Assembly (NCBI RefSeq): GCF_010093225.1
Contig: NZ_PDWM01000008.1
Coordinates: forward strand, 1-64,000
DNA: 64,000 nucleotides
Direction: 5' to 3'
Origin: Pseudoxanthomonas koreensis
GTDB lineage: Bacteria > Pseudomonadota > Gammaproteobacteria > Xanthomonadales > Xanthomonadaceae
Both the position numbers and the translations under genes were made by a program. Below the pieces are notes generated by a model, which worked only from the letters and a program-made list of their open reading frames with translations, was not told the DNA's origin and did no database searches. Shown here in pieces: positions 34,819 to 43,036 of this stretch (its first letter is position 1; each line of letters starts with the position of its first letter).

Positions 34819-35553
34819 GTGGCGCGACGTGGCCATGCGATCGCACGCGCCGCATCGGCTTGCCTGCTGCTGGCCGCGGTGCCGTGCTTTGCCGCGGACC
34901 CGGTGGTCTCGCCGGCGGCCGACCCGGCCGCGGCCGGCATGGTCGACGTGCAGGCGCTGGCGCCTGACATCGAAGTGGAGATGCGCTACGCCAGCAGCAA
35001 CAACTTCACCGGTGCGCCGGTGCCCGGCTATGCCGCCAACCGCTGCTACCTGCTGCGGCCGGCGGCCGAGGCGCTGGCCCGCGTGCAGGCCGGACTGCGC
35101 ACCGAAGGCATGGGCCTGCGCGTCTACGACTGCTACCGGCCGGCGCATGCGGTGCTCAGCTTCGTCGACTGGGTCGGGTGGCCGGACGATCCGGCGTTGA
35201 AGGCACGCTGGTATCCGCGGGTGGAGCGGACTGCGTTGATGCCCGGCTATATCGGCCGCGTCTCCGGCCACAGCCGCGGCGCGACCGTCGACCTGACCCT
35301 CGTCCGCTGTGGTGGCGAAACCGCTGGCGAGCGTGGCTGCGAACCGCTGGACATGGGCACGCCCTACGACTTCTTCGACCCGCTGGCCCACACCGATGCG
35401 GCGGAGATCACCGGCGTGCAGCGGGACAACCGGTCGCGCCTGGTCGACGCGATGGCCGCGCAGGGCCTGGCGAACTACCCGAAGGAATGGTGGCACTACA
35501 CCCTGCAACCGGAGCCCGATCCGGGCACCGCCTACGATTTCCCGGTGCGCTGA
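34819..35553 (+). CDS. VanX/DdpX-type D-Ala-D-Ala dipeptidase (M15D)
   Basis: A 244-residue zinc peptidase from a GTG at 34819, which gives a clean signal peptide (RAASACLLLAAVPCFAAD); an ATG at 34768 inside the previous gene is an alternative. Zinc and catalytic motifs are SGHSRGATVD (His151, Asp158) and KEWWHY near the end. Also typical are DIEVEMRYASSNNFTG and GLRVYDCYRPAHAV. It cleaves free D-Ala-D-Ala. Export places it in the periplasm, suited to using murein-derived D-Ala-D-Ala as nutrient rather than conferring glycopeptide resistance. It is the last gene of the rightward operon. Confidence 0.92.
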   Translation: MARRGHAIARAASACLLLAAVPCFAADPVVSPAADPAAAGMVDVQALAPDIEVEMRYASSNNFTGAPVPGYAANRCYLLRPAAEALARVQAGLRTEGMGLRVYDCYRPAHAVLSFVDWVGWPDDPALKARWYPRVERTALMPGYIGRVSGHSRGATVDLTLVRCGGETAGERGCEPLDMGTPYDFFDPLAHTDAAEITGVQRDNRSRLVDAMAAQGLANYPKEWWHYTLQPEPDPGTAYDFPVR

Positions 35554-35566
35554 GGGCCGCAGCCGG

Positions 35567-35572
35567 TAGACT
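35567..35572 (+). promoter_or_regulatory. Probable -10 element of the small membrane-protein gene
   Basis: TAGACT lies 30 bases before the ATG at 35603, in the short gap after the VanX-type gene. It matches the TAGAMT pattern seen at 2719, 21245, 62395 and 63119. Confidence 0.45.
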
Positions 35573-35602
35573 CCGGCATTCCCTTCGCCACGCCCTTCGT
35601 CC

Positions 35603-35989
35603 ATGAACCTGTCCCTCCACACCGGCATGCTCGGCGCGCTCGAGGCCGCCCTGATCGCCTTCGCCGTCGGCATGGTCGTGTACGCGCTGTGGTCGTGGGT
35701 GTGCCGCCGCGGCGGCCTGGAAGTAGGCCACGAACTGGGTTGGGGCTGCGCACTCGCGGTGCTGGTGGCCGCCGGCATCGACACCTGGCACCTGTTCTAC
35801 CTGGGCGTGGCGCGGCTGGAGTCGCCGCTGTACGCGCGGCTGGCACTGGCCGGAATCCACGACCCGAACAACCTCGGCCTGCGCGTGGTCCTGCAGGTGC
35901 TGGGCGCACTGGCGGGCGCGCTGCTGGGCTGGTGGCTGTTCAGGGCGCGCGCCGCGCGCACGCAGCAAGGCGATCGCCCGCCCTTGTAG
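35603..35989 (+). CDS. Small multi-helix membrane protein, unknown
   Basis: A 128-residue protein with three hydrophobic helices: LGALEAALIAFAVGMVVYALW, GWGCALAVLVAAGIDTWHLFYLG and VVLQVLGALAGALLGWWLF. A short loop between the last two (IHDPNNLGLR) and a basic tail (RARAARTQQGD) follow. I do not recognise the family. Its TAG stop is the GTAG tip of a 132-bp REP-pair element, so the natural C-terminus may have been altered by insertion. Confidence 0.6.
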   Translation: MNLSLHTGMLGALEAALIAFAVGMVVYALWSWVCRRGGLEVGHELGWGCALAVLVAAGIDTWHLFYLGVARLESPLYARLALAGIHDPNNLGLRVVLQVLGALAGALLGWWLFRARAARTQQGDRPPL

Positions 35990-36117
35990 GAGCCCACTTC
36001 AGGGGGCGACCCGACGAACACCGGAAGGTGCGGTGCTCAACGCGATGTCTCCGGATGGATCGCGTCGAACGCGGCTGCGATCGGCCTTCGTCGGGTCGCC
36101 CTCATGCGGGCTCCTAC
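35986..36117. repeat. 132-bp REP-pair element, copy 1
   Basis: The element begins GTAGGAGCCCACTTCAG and ends with the inverted sequence of GTAGGAGCCCGCATGAG, each followed inward by GGGCGACCCGA. The centre shares CAACGCG and CTCCGGA with copy 2 at 59341, which has exactly the same length. Ends with GTAG plus a short imperfect stem are typical of REP sequences mobilised by RAYT transposases; none is encoded here. Confidence 0.85.
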
Positions 36118-36203
36118 AGGGAGAAGCATGCGATACCAGGGCCGGCCGGTTCCGCCGCACCGCCGCTGCTATCCTGCGGCTCCCACTCCGCACGGTCTTG
36201 CCC

Positions 36204-36932
36204 ATGCACGACATCCGCCTGGTCGGCTTCGACGGCGACGACACGCTCTGGCGCAGCGAGGACTACTATCGCGCCGCGGAGAAGCAGTACGAGGAGATCA
36301 TCGGCCGCTACATCGACCTGCACGATGCCGGCACCCTGCGCCACCTGCTCGAGGTCGAGCGGCGCAACCTCAAGGTGTTCGGCTACGGCGTCAAGGGCAT
36401 GACCCTGTCGATGATCGAGGCGGCGATCGAGCTGACCGGTGGCCGCATCGCCGCGCGCGACCTGCAGAAGGTGGTGGAGATCGGCCGCGACACCCTGCAG
36501 CACCCGGTCGAACTGATCGACGGCATCCGCGAGGCGGTGGCCGCGATCGCCGGCGAGTTGCCGGTGGTGCTGATCACCAAGGGCGACCTGTTCCACCAGG
36601 AGGCGAAGATCGCCAGCTCCGGCCTGGCCGACCTGTTCCCGCGGATCGAGATCGTCTCGGAGAAGGATCCACCCACCTACGCGCGCGTGCTCGCCGAATT
36701 CGGCATCGACGCTTCGCAGTTCGTGATGGTCGGCAACTCGCTGCGTTCGGACATCGAGCCGGTGGTGCGGCTGGGCGGGGGGGGCGTGCACATTCCCTAC
36801 GCGATCACCTGGGCGCACGAGGCCGAACACGGCCTGGCCGAGGAACATCCGCGCGTGCGCAAGGTCGCTGCGGCGGCGGAACTGCCGCAGGCGGTGCGCG
36901 GAATCGTGACGGACGTGCGCAACGGTTCATGA
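36204..36932 (+). CDS. HAD-family hydrolase
   Basis: A 242-residue phosphatase-like protein. Motif I is FDGDDTLW with the nucleophile Asp in the first loop. Motif II is LITKGDLFHQ (the Thr). Motif III includes the Lys of SEKD. Motif IV is MVGNSLRSDIEPVVRLGGGGVHIPY with its acidic pair. The family normally has DxDxT; here the motif is DGDDT, the usual variant of this subgroup. It is cytoplasmic, with unknown substrate. It starts 87 bases after the REP element, so its promoter may lie in or next to the repeat. Confidence 0.9.
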   Translation: MHDIRLVGFDGDDTLWRSEDYYRAAEKQYEEIIGRYIDLHDAGTLRHLLEVERRNLKVFGYGVKGMTLSMIEAAIELTGGRIAARDLQKVVEIGRDTLQHPVELIDGIREAVAAIAGELPVVLITKGDLFHQEAKIASSGLADLFPRIEIVSEKDPPTYARVLAEFGIDASQFVMVGNSLRSDIEPVVRLGGGGVHIPYAITWAHEAEHGLAEEHPRVRKVAAAAELPQAVRGIVTDVRNGS

Positions 36933-37043
36933 ATGTTTCGTTCGTTCGCGCGCACCGGTAACGTTTCCATCGGCACGGGTTAAATCACCGTTCACCGCGA
37001 AGGCGGCAGTTTCATCGTCAACGCACAGACGAGGAGCGCTGCC

Positions 37044-37475
37044 ATGAACGCCATTGTCTCCACCCTCCGCTCCCGCCCCCGCAACTGGATGCGCGGCGCA
37101 CTGTTCGCCACCGCGCTCACCGGTGCGGCCACCCTTCTGCCCGCTCCGCGCGCCCATGCCGCCGACGTGCAGGTCCGCGTCCTGGTCGACGTCGCCGACC
37201 TGATCTTCCGCAGCGGGCGCCCGTACTACTACGAAAGCGGTTACTACCGGCCGGTGGTGGTCGAATACGACCACTGGCATCGCCCGGTGTACTACCGCTA
37301 CGCGCCGCGCCCGGTCGTGGTCTACCACCGCCCGGCACCGCCGCGCCATTACCACGCGCCGAAGTACCGGGTCAGCTACAACGACTACCGCTACGACGAC
37401 CGCAAGCACCACGACCACCACGGCAAGAAGGGGCGTGGCCACGACAAGCATCGCGGCCGCGGCTGGGACGACTGA
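37044..37475 (+). CDS. Exported His/Tyr/Arg-rich protein
   Basis: A 143-residue protein with a signal peptide (MRGALFATALTGAATLLPAPRAHAA). The mature part begins with a short ordered stretch (VQVRVLVDVADLIFRSGRPYYYE). It becomes rich in Tyr, Pro, His and Arg (YYRYAPRPVVVYHRP, KHHDHHGKKGRGHDKHRG). The dense histidines would suit binding of nickel, zinc or copper in the periplasm, or reflect a disordered basic tail. GAGGAG precedes the ATG. No homologous family is recognised beyond similar YXXRP-rich exported proteins. Confidence 0.65.
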   Translation: MNAIVSTLRSRPRNWMRGALFATALTGAATLLPAPRAHAADVQVRVLVDVADLIFRSGRPYYYESGYYRPVVVEYDHWHRPVYYRYAPRPVVVYHRPAPPRHYHAPKYRVSYNDYRYDDRKHHDHHGKKGRGHDKHRGRGWDD

Positions 37476-37577
37476 CCGCACGCGATGGTGGCAACGCCGG
37501 CACGCCATGCTCCATCGGTGGCGCGACGATGGACCCCTGCGCCTGACAGCCCGCGCAGGCTGCGGCAGAATCGCCGC

Positions 37578-38156
37578 ATGAGCCGCCTGCCCATCCGTCC
37601 CCGCACACCGCTGCGCCTGGTCCTGGCCGTCGCCCTGGCGGCCACGCTCGGCAACGCGGCCGGCCAGCCGGCGGGTCCTGCATCGGCCGCACCGGGCCAG
37701 GCCGATGCCACCGCGGCAGACGCACCACGCGCCCATGCCACCGGCGACGCCTGGCTGGATGGTCGCCTGGCCGCGATCGACGCCTACGCCATCCGCCATC
37801 CCGATGCGTTCGGCGCCGAACTGGAGCGTTACGCCGGCGTGCCGCAGGCCTACGTCCATGGCCTGCTCGCGCAGCCGGGTTGGGGCGGCGGGGATGCGTG
37901 GTTCGCCTGCTTCCTGGCGCGCGCCACCGAAGCCACCTGCCGCAGCGTGGTGCGTGCACGGACGCAGGCAGGCGTGGGCGCGGGATGGGAGGAGGTCGCC
38001 GCCGGCTTCGACGCAGCCCCCGGATCGGCGGCGTACCGCAACGTGCGCCTGGCGCTGGCCGACAGCTTCCGCCGCTGGGCATTGCCGCTGCAGCCGGATG
38101 CGGCGTTGTCGCGCGCGCTGCGCGAACGCGCCGCCGGGGATCCCGGCAGTCGCTGA
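37578..38156 (+). CDS. Exported protein of unknown function
   Basis: A 192-residue protein with a signal peptide (LRLVLAVALAATLGNAAGQ), an Ala/Pro-rich linker, and a helical domain of about 120 residues containing LDGRLAAIDAYAIRHPDAFGAELERYAGVPQAYVHGLL, then two cysteines in WFACFLARATEATCRSV. I recognise no family. CAGAAT at 37568-37573 is a likely -10 only four bases before the ATG, which would make the message leaderless or nearly so. It converges on the AspT-family gene with a six-base gap. Confidence 0.6.
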   Translation: MSRLPIRPRTPLRLVLAVALAATLGNAAGQPAGPASAAPGQADATAADAPRAHATGDAWLDGRLAAIDAYAIRHPDAFGAELERYAGVPQAYVHGLLAQPGWGGGDAWFACFLARATEATCRSVVRARTQAGVGAGWEEVAAGFDAAPGSAAYRNVRLALADSFRRWALPLQPDAALSRALRERAAGDPGSR

Positions 38157-38162
38157 TCCGGG

Positions 38163-39851
38163 CTAGACCATCAGCAGCACGATCACGGTGCCCCAGGTGG
38201 TCAGGAACACGTGTGCGACCGCCACCGAGCCGGAATAGCCGATCACCGCGATCGCGCTGCCGCTCTTCTCCTGCACCGCGGCCAGCGCGGCGGTGAAGGT
38301 CTGCGCGCCGGAGATCGCGCCCAGCAGCAGGATCGGGTTGATCTTCAGCACCTTGTGCCCGAACCACAGCCCGGCCATCAGCGGCACCATGGTCACCACC
38401 GCGCCGCCCAGCAGCAGGCCGATGCCCGATTCCTTCACGGCAGGGATGAAGTGCGGGCCGGCGCCCAGGCCGACCATCGCCACGAACGCGGCCAGGCCGA
38501 AGGACTGCATGAACTTCACCGCGCTGTCCGGCACCCGCCCGAACAGCGGGCGGTGGGCGCGGATGTGGCCGGTGACGATGCCGGCGAGCAGGGCGCCGAC
38601 GCTGGTACCGATGGTCACGGTGATGTCGCCGACCGGCACCGCCACCACCGCGCCGAGCAGGGCGCCGATGAAGACCGCGCCGCCGACGGCGACGAAATCG
38701 GTGACGTCGGTGGGCGTGACCACTTCGCCGAGCCGCGCGATCGCGCGCACCACGGCCTGTTCGGGCCCGGTCAGCTGGACCACGTCGCCGCGTTCCAGGG
38801 TGGTGCGGGTGCCGATCGGGATTTCCTGGCCGCGGCGCATGATCCGGCGCAGGAACACCGCCCGCGCGTCGTCGTCCTCGGCGACCTCCTCCAGCGGCCG
38901 GCCGACCCAGTCGCCGCGGCTGACGTAGATCTCGTAGGCCGCGGTGGGCACGTCGAGCAGCTCGCGGTCGTCGATCTCGCTGGCGCGCTCGCCGATGAAG
39001 GCGACCAGCTGCTCGCGGCGGCCGCCGATGGCGAGCAGGTCGCCGGCGGCGATGCGGAAATCGGGCAGCGGGTCCATCAGCTCGCCGTCGCGGCGGATGC
39101 GGTGGATGAACAGGCGCTTGCCGTCGTGCAGCTGCTCGGCCTCGGCGACCGTGCGCCCGGCGATCGGCGCCTGCGCCTCCACGCGATAGGCGCGGGTCTC
39201 GAACGGCTGCCAGGCAGAGGCGATGCCGGTGCGGACGCGGACGATCCCGTACTGCGCCTCCAGCTTCAGCGCCTCGGCCTTCAGGTCCACGCGCAGCAGC
39301 GCCGGGCCGATCACGCTGCACGTAAAGATCACGCCGAGCGCGCCGGTGACGTAGCACAGCGCGTCGGCTACGCCGATGTGCGCCTCGTACATGCGCAGGG
39401 TCGCCTCGTCCAGCGGCAGGGCGCGGATCGCCTCGGCCGCGGTGCCCATCGCCGGCGATTCGGTCAGCGCGCCGGAGAGCATGCCGGCGGCCAGGCCGGG
39501 GTTGAGGTCCAGCGCCACCGCCACCGCCCATGCCACGAGCAGGCCGATCACCGGCATGAATGCGCCCAGCACCGCGAACCGCCAGCCATCGCCCTTCATC
39601 GCCGAGACGAAGCGCGGCCCGACCTCGTAGCCGATCCCGAACAGGAACAGCAGGAACACCACCGACTTGGCCGTGGCCGACACCGGCACCTCGAACAGGA
39701 TCCCGATCAGCATCCCGGCCAGCAGCGAGCCGGTCACCCCGCCCAGGGTGAACCCGCGCACCTTGCGCGTGCCCACCCAGTAGCCGATCGCCAGTGCCAG
39801 GTAGACGCCCAGTTCGGGGTACTTGGCCAGCAGGGCAGTGAACCATTCCAT
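38163..39851 (-). CDS. AspT-family (AAEx) exchanger, second paralogue
   Basis: A 562-residue inner-membrane transporter. Two membrane halves of about five helices (residues 1-190 and 390-562) flank two cytoplasmic RCK_C/TrkA-C-like domains (about 200-375). The repeated Asp-Al_Ex motif is visible as LFGIGYEVGPRFVSAMKGDG and in the second half as MVGLGAGPHFIPAVKESG; SGALTESPAMGTAAEA and ISGAQTFTAALAAVQE are the paired substrate-site segments. The prototype exchanges aspartate for alanine, coupling decarboxylation to proton-motive force. It is the last gene of the decarboxylase operon, 22 bases after the porin gene. Confidence 0.92.
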   Translation of the reverse strand: MEWFTALLAKYPELGVYLALAIGYWVGTRKVRGFTLGGVTGSLLAGMLIGILFEVPVSATAKSVVFLLFLFGIGYEVGPRFVSAMKGDGWRFAVLGAFMPVIGLLVAWAVAVALDLNPGLAAGMLSGALTESPAMGTAAEAIRALPLDEATLRMYEAHIGVADALCYVTGALGVIFTCSVIGPALLRVDLKAEALKLEAQYGIVRVRTGIASAWQPFETRAYRVEAQAPIAGRTVAEAEQLHDGKRLFIHRIRRDGELMDPLPDFRIAAGDLLAIGGRREQLVAFIGERASEIDDRELLDVPTAAYEIYVSRGDWVGRPLEEVAEDDDARAVFLRRIMRRGQEIPIGTRTTLERGDVVQLTGPEQAVVRAIARLGEVVTPTDVTDFVAVGGAVFIGALLGAVVAVPVGDITVTIGTSVGALLAGIVTGHIRAHRPLFGRVPDSAVKFMQSFGLAAFVAMVGLGAGPHFIPAVKESGIGLLLGGAVVTMVPLMAGLWFGHKVLKINPILLLGAISGAQTFTAALAAVQEKSGSAIAVIGYSGSVAVAHVFLTTWGTVIVLLMV

Positions 39852-39873
39852 TGGCGTCCCCAGGGGTGCGAGG

Positions 39874-41280
39874 TCAGAGCGACGGCGGGTCGTAGAAGAC
39901 CATGATCCGCAGATCCTTCAGGTCGTCGCTGGCCGGGTCGGCCTGCGACACCTGGGCATAGCGCAGACGCACCATCAGTCCCTTCAGCGGCCCTTCCGAC
40001 GCCTTCCACTGCACGTTGAAGTCGGCTTCCTTGCGGGAGTATTCGGTCGGCGAGCTCGGGTCGCTGCCGTCCACGTACAGGGCGTAGATGCCAAGCCCCT
40101 TCACCGACTTGAAGTCGTAGCCGGCGCGGGCCAGCCACGCCGACTCGCCGTCGCGGTTGAAGTCCTCGACCTGGACGCTGGTGTAGCCCGGGTAGCCGCT
40201 CCACGGGTTCTGCATGTTGGCGTTGCCGCCGGCGTCGGTGTAGGCCACGGTGAACAGCGCACCACCGCGGACCAGTTCGGCCTTGGCGCCCCACTGGTTG
40301 GAGTCGAAGCTGGTGCCCTTGAGCAGGTTGTCGCCGTTGCTGGACTGGTCGCTGTACTGCAGGGCGGTGCGCAGCTTCCAGTCGTCGGACAGGGCGAAGG
40401 CGTACTTGGCCTCGGTGTAGAAGATGCCGATGATGTCGTCGCTGTAGTAGCCGATCGCACCGACCGACAGGTCGCCGAGCGCGTAGTTGGCGCCGAGCGA
40501 GTAGACCCCGCGCTCGACCCCGGCCGGGGCGCCGGCGTCCCTGGCCATCGACACGAAGTCCTCGGAGGTGCGCTCCTTGATCTTGTCGAAGTAGCCGGCG
40601 CCGACCCGCCACTCGCCGGTGTCCTTGCTGTCGCCGTACAGGCCCTGCAGCACCGCGGCCTGGAAGGTGTTCGGCGTCATCCGCGCGTCGTTCTTGTTGA
40701 TGTACGGGGTGTCGAACGCGCGCCGGCCCAGGGTCAGGCGGGTGTCCTGGTTGAGCAGGAACTCGCCGTAGACCTCGCCCAGCACCGTGTAGCCCTCCTG
40801 CCCGGGGGCGAGCAGGCCGGTGCCGTCCTTGTCGTCGGGACCATACAGCTTCTGCGAGGTGTAGCCGGTGGCGCCGAAGGCGAAGAACTCGCGGAAGTAG
40901 CCGGTCTTCAGGCCGGCCGATCCGCCCAGCGCCCAGGCCTCCATCTCGCTGTTGTCGTATTTGTCGCGGTCCAGGTAGAAGGTGCGTGCCTGCACGTCGA
41001 ACTTGGTGTCCTCGAACGCCTTGCGCCGGGTCTCGCGGATCCATTCCTCGCGGGAAGGGCCGAAGCTGTCCTGCATCCCGGTCTGGCCCTGTTCGAGCGA
41101 ACTCGGCTCCAGGTCCATGTCGTCCAGCGTTTCCAGTTCCTCGCGGACCGGTTCCACCGCCGCCGTCTGCGCCAGCGCGACGTCCGGCATGGCCAGGCTG
41201 CCTGCGAGCAGGCAGCTGGCCGTGGTTGCGAGGAGCGCCGGTCGCGCACGGCGCCTTTCCGGATTCAGCCTGATGTCCAT
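39874..41280 (-). CDS. OprD-family outer-membrane porin
   Basis: A 468-residue barrel with a signal peptide ending near VALAQT. The OprD fingerprint LTLGRRAFDTPYINKNDARMTPNTFQA lies near residue 190. Alternating beta strands run to an aromatic C-terminal strand (LKDLRIMVFYDPPSL). An N-terminal acidic, mostly helical linker (VREELETLDDMDLEPSS) precedes the barrel. OprD channels pass basic amino acids, dipeptides and other small substrates. Sitting between two AspT exchangers and behind an amino-acid decarboxylase, it would admit the substrate or release the product across the outer membrane. Confidence 0.88.
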   Translation of the reverse strand: MDIRLNPERRRARPALLATTASCLLAGSLAMPDVALAQTAAVEPVREELETLDDMDLEPSSLEQGQTGMQDSFGPSREEWIRETRRKAFEDTKFDVQARTFYLDRDKYDNSEMEAWALGGSAGLKTGYFREFFAFGATGYTSQKLYGPDDKDGTGLLAPGQEGYTVLGEVYGEFLLNQDTRLTLGRRAFDTPYINKNDARMTPNTFQAAVLQGLYGDSKDTGEWRVGAGYFDKIKERTSEDFVSMARDAGAPAGVERGVYSLGANYALGDLSVGAIGYYSDDIIGIFYTEAKYAFALSDDWKLRTALQYSDQSSNGDNLLKGTSFDSNQWGAKAELVRGGALFTVAYTDAGGNANMQNPWSGYPGYTSVQVEDFNRDGESAWLARAGYDFKSVKGLGIYALYVDGSDPSSPTEYSRKEADFNVQWKASEGPLKGLMVRLRYAQVSQADPASDDLKDLRIMVFYDPPSL

Positions 41281-41305
41281 TCCATCACTCCTCGTCTTGC
41301 AGCGA

Positions 41306-43006
41306 TTACTGCGACAGCACCATCGCGAAGTAGCCGAACACCGTGTACAGCACGCCGGACACCGCGTAGCCGACCGGGAAGCCGACCCATGGCACGCTGC
41401 TGTCGATCTCCTTGGCCGCCTCGCGCGCCGGGCCGGAGTGCGAGCGCGAGCCCGCCACGCCGCCCATCAGCACCGCCGGGTTGATCTTGAAGATGTGGTA
41501 GCCGATGGCCCAGGTGATGAAGGGCGGCACCGTGCTTGCGACGAAGCCGGCGAGGAAGATCTTGACCGCGATCGAGCCGGTCAGCTGCTCGAGCAGGGTG
41601 GCGCCGGCGTTGATGCCGACGATGGCGATGAAGGTCACCAGGCCCAGGTCTTCCAGGATGTTGCGGGCCGCGTTCGGCGTGCTGCCGAAGAAGCGCAGGC
41701 GCGACACCAGCGAGGAGACGAAGATGCCCGAGAGCAGCAGGCCGCCGGCGTTGCCCAGGCCGACCGAGAAGTCGCCCACCGGCACGTTGATCATGCCGAT
41801 CAGCAGGCCCAGGACCATGCCGCCGGACAGGGTCAGCAGGTCGGTGGACGTGCTCGGCCGGGCGATCTTGCCGAGCAGGCCGGCGGCCTTGTCCACCGCA
41901 CTCTTCAGGCCGGTGACGTAGAGCACGTCGAAGCGCTTGATCTCGGTTTCGCGGCCGACCGGGAACGGTTCGCCGGAACGCTCCATGCGGGTGACCTGCA
42001 GCTGGCCGGCGAAATCCTCGCCCGACAGCGTGCTCAGCGGCTTGCCGACCATGCCCTTCTCGGTGACCACGATCTCGGCCTGGTCCAGCGGCACCGCCAG
42101 CGCCTGTGCATCGTCGACCTCGGTGCCGATCAGGCCCAGGTTGGCGGTCAGGTCGCCGAGCCGTCCGCCCAGGGCGACCACGTCGCCGACCTGCAGCACC
42201 AGCCCGGTGTCGGCGCCGAGGTTCTGCTCGCCGCGGCGGATGTTGACGATCCGGTACTGCGGATGCGCGGCGCGGAACTGGGCGATGCTCTGCCCGGCGG
42301 TGGAGGCGTTCTCCAGCCGGTAGGCACGCAGGCCGCCGCCGCGGTAGCCGGTCAGCGCGGCGTCGTCGACGTTCTTGACGCCATGCTCCTTCTCGTACTG
42401 CTTGGCGGCCGCACGCGCGTCGACGCCCCACCAGCGCGGCAGGTACTTGCAGATCAGGATGATGCCGACCGTGCCCCAGATGTAGGTCACGCCGTAGCCC
42501 AGCGCGATCATGCCGGAGACCTGCTCGGCGGTGGTGCCCTCGGGCAGCTTGTAGGCGCCCTGGGTGACCGCCATCTCGGCGGTGCCGATCGCCGCGGACA
42601 TGGTCTGCGAACCGGCGAGCACGCCGCCGGCCGCACCGGCCGGCAGGCCGAGCATGCCGGACATCAGCACCACCAGGCCCAGGCCGAGGAACGAGCAGAC
42701 CACGGCCAGGATGGTGAAGGTGATGCCGTCCTTCTTCAGTGCATTGAAGAATGCCGGCCCCACGCGCAGGCCGACGCCGTACATGAACAGGTAGTAGAAG
42801 AGCGACTTGGCGAAGTTGTCGAGCTGCAGCTTGACCCCGTAGGTCGAAGCCCAGGTCGCCAGCGCCGCACCGACCACCACGGCCGCGGCAACCATGCCGA
42901 GGCCGTAGCCCTTGACCGAGAACTTGCCGACCACCACCGCCATGCCTACCGTGAAGAACAGCAGGATGTACGGGTTGGCGCCTAGAAACTCGAAGAATGC
43001 CTGCAT
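41306..43006 (-). CDS. aspT: AspT-family aspartate:alanine-type antiporter
   Basis: A 566-residue inner-membrane exchanger with the same plan as the one at 38163. Its motifs are FMYGVGLRVGPAFFNALKKDG, LAGSQTMSAAIGTAEMAVTQG, IVGINAGATLLEQL and MGGVAGSRSHSGPAREAA, with two RCK_C-type domains between the halves. It lies 30 bases after the decarboxylase gene, so it is the primary partner for exchanging the amino-acid substrate and its decarboxylated product. The two paralogues are clearly divergent, implying different substrates or directions. The symbol follows the family prototype; the true substrate is unproven. Confidence 0.92.
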   Translation of the reverse strand: MQAFFEFLGANPYILLFFTVGMAVVVGKFSVKGYGLGMVAAAVVVGAALATWASTYGVKLQLDNFAKSLFYYLFMYGVGLRVGPAFFNALKKDGITFTILAVVCSFLGLGLVVLMSGMLGLPAGAAGGVLAGSQTMSAAIGTAEMAVTQGAYKLPEGTTAEQVSGMIALGYGVTYIWGTVGIILICKYLPRWWGVDARAAAKQYEKEHGVKNVDDAALTGYRGGGLRAYRLENASTAGQSIAQFRAAHPQYRIVNIRRGEQNLGADTGLVLQVGDVVALGGRLGDLTANLGLIGTEVDDAQALAVPLDQAEIVVTEKGMVGKPLSTLSGEDFAGQLQVTRMERSGEPFPVGRETEIKRFDVLYVTGLKSAVDKAAGLLGKIARPSTSTDLLTLSGGMVLGLLIGMINVPVGDFSVGLGNAGGLLLSGIFVSSLVSRLRFFGSTPNAARNILEDLGLVTFIAIVGINAGATLLEQLTGSIAVKIFLAGFVASTVPPFITWAIGYHIFKINPAVLMGGVAGSRSHSGPAREAAKEIDSSVPWVGFPVGYAVSGVLYTVFGYFAMVLSQ

Positions 43007-43036
43007 GACAGCGACCTCCTGGGTTGCGCCGTGGGA

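Noticed and set aside
34819-35553. VanX-type gene as part of a glycopeptide-resistance cluster
   Set aside because: No VanH, VanA/B ligase or VanRS genes are nearby, and the protein is exported.
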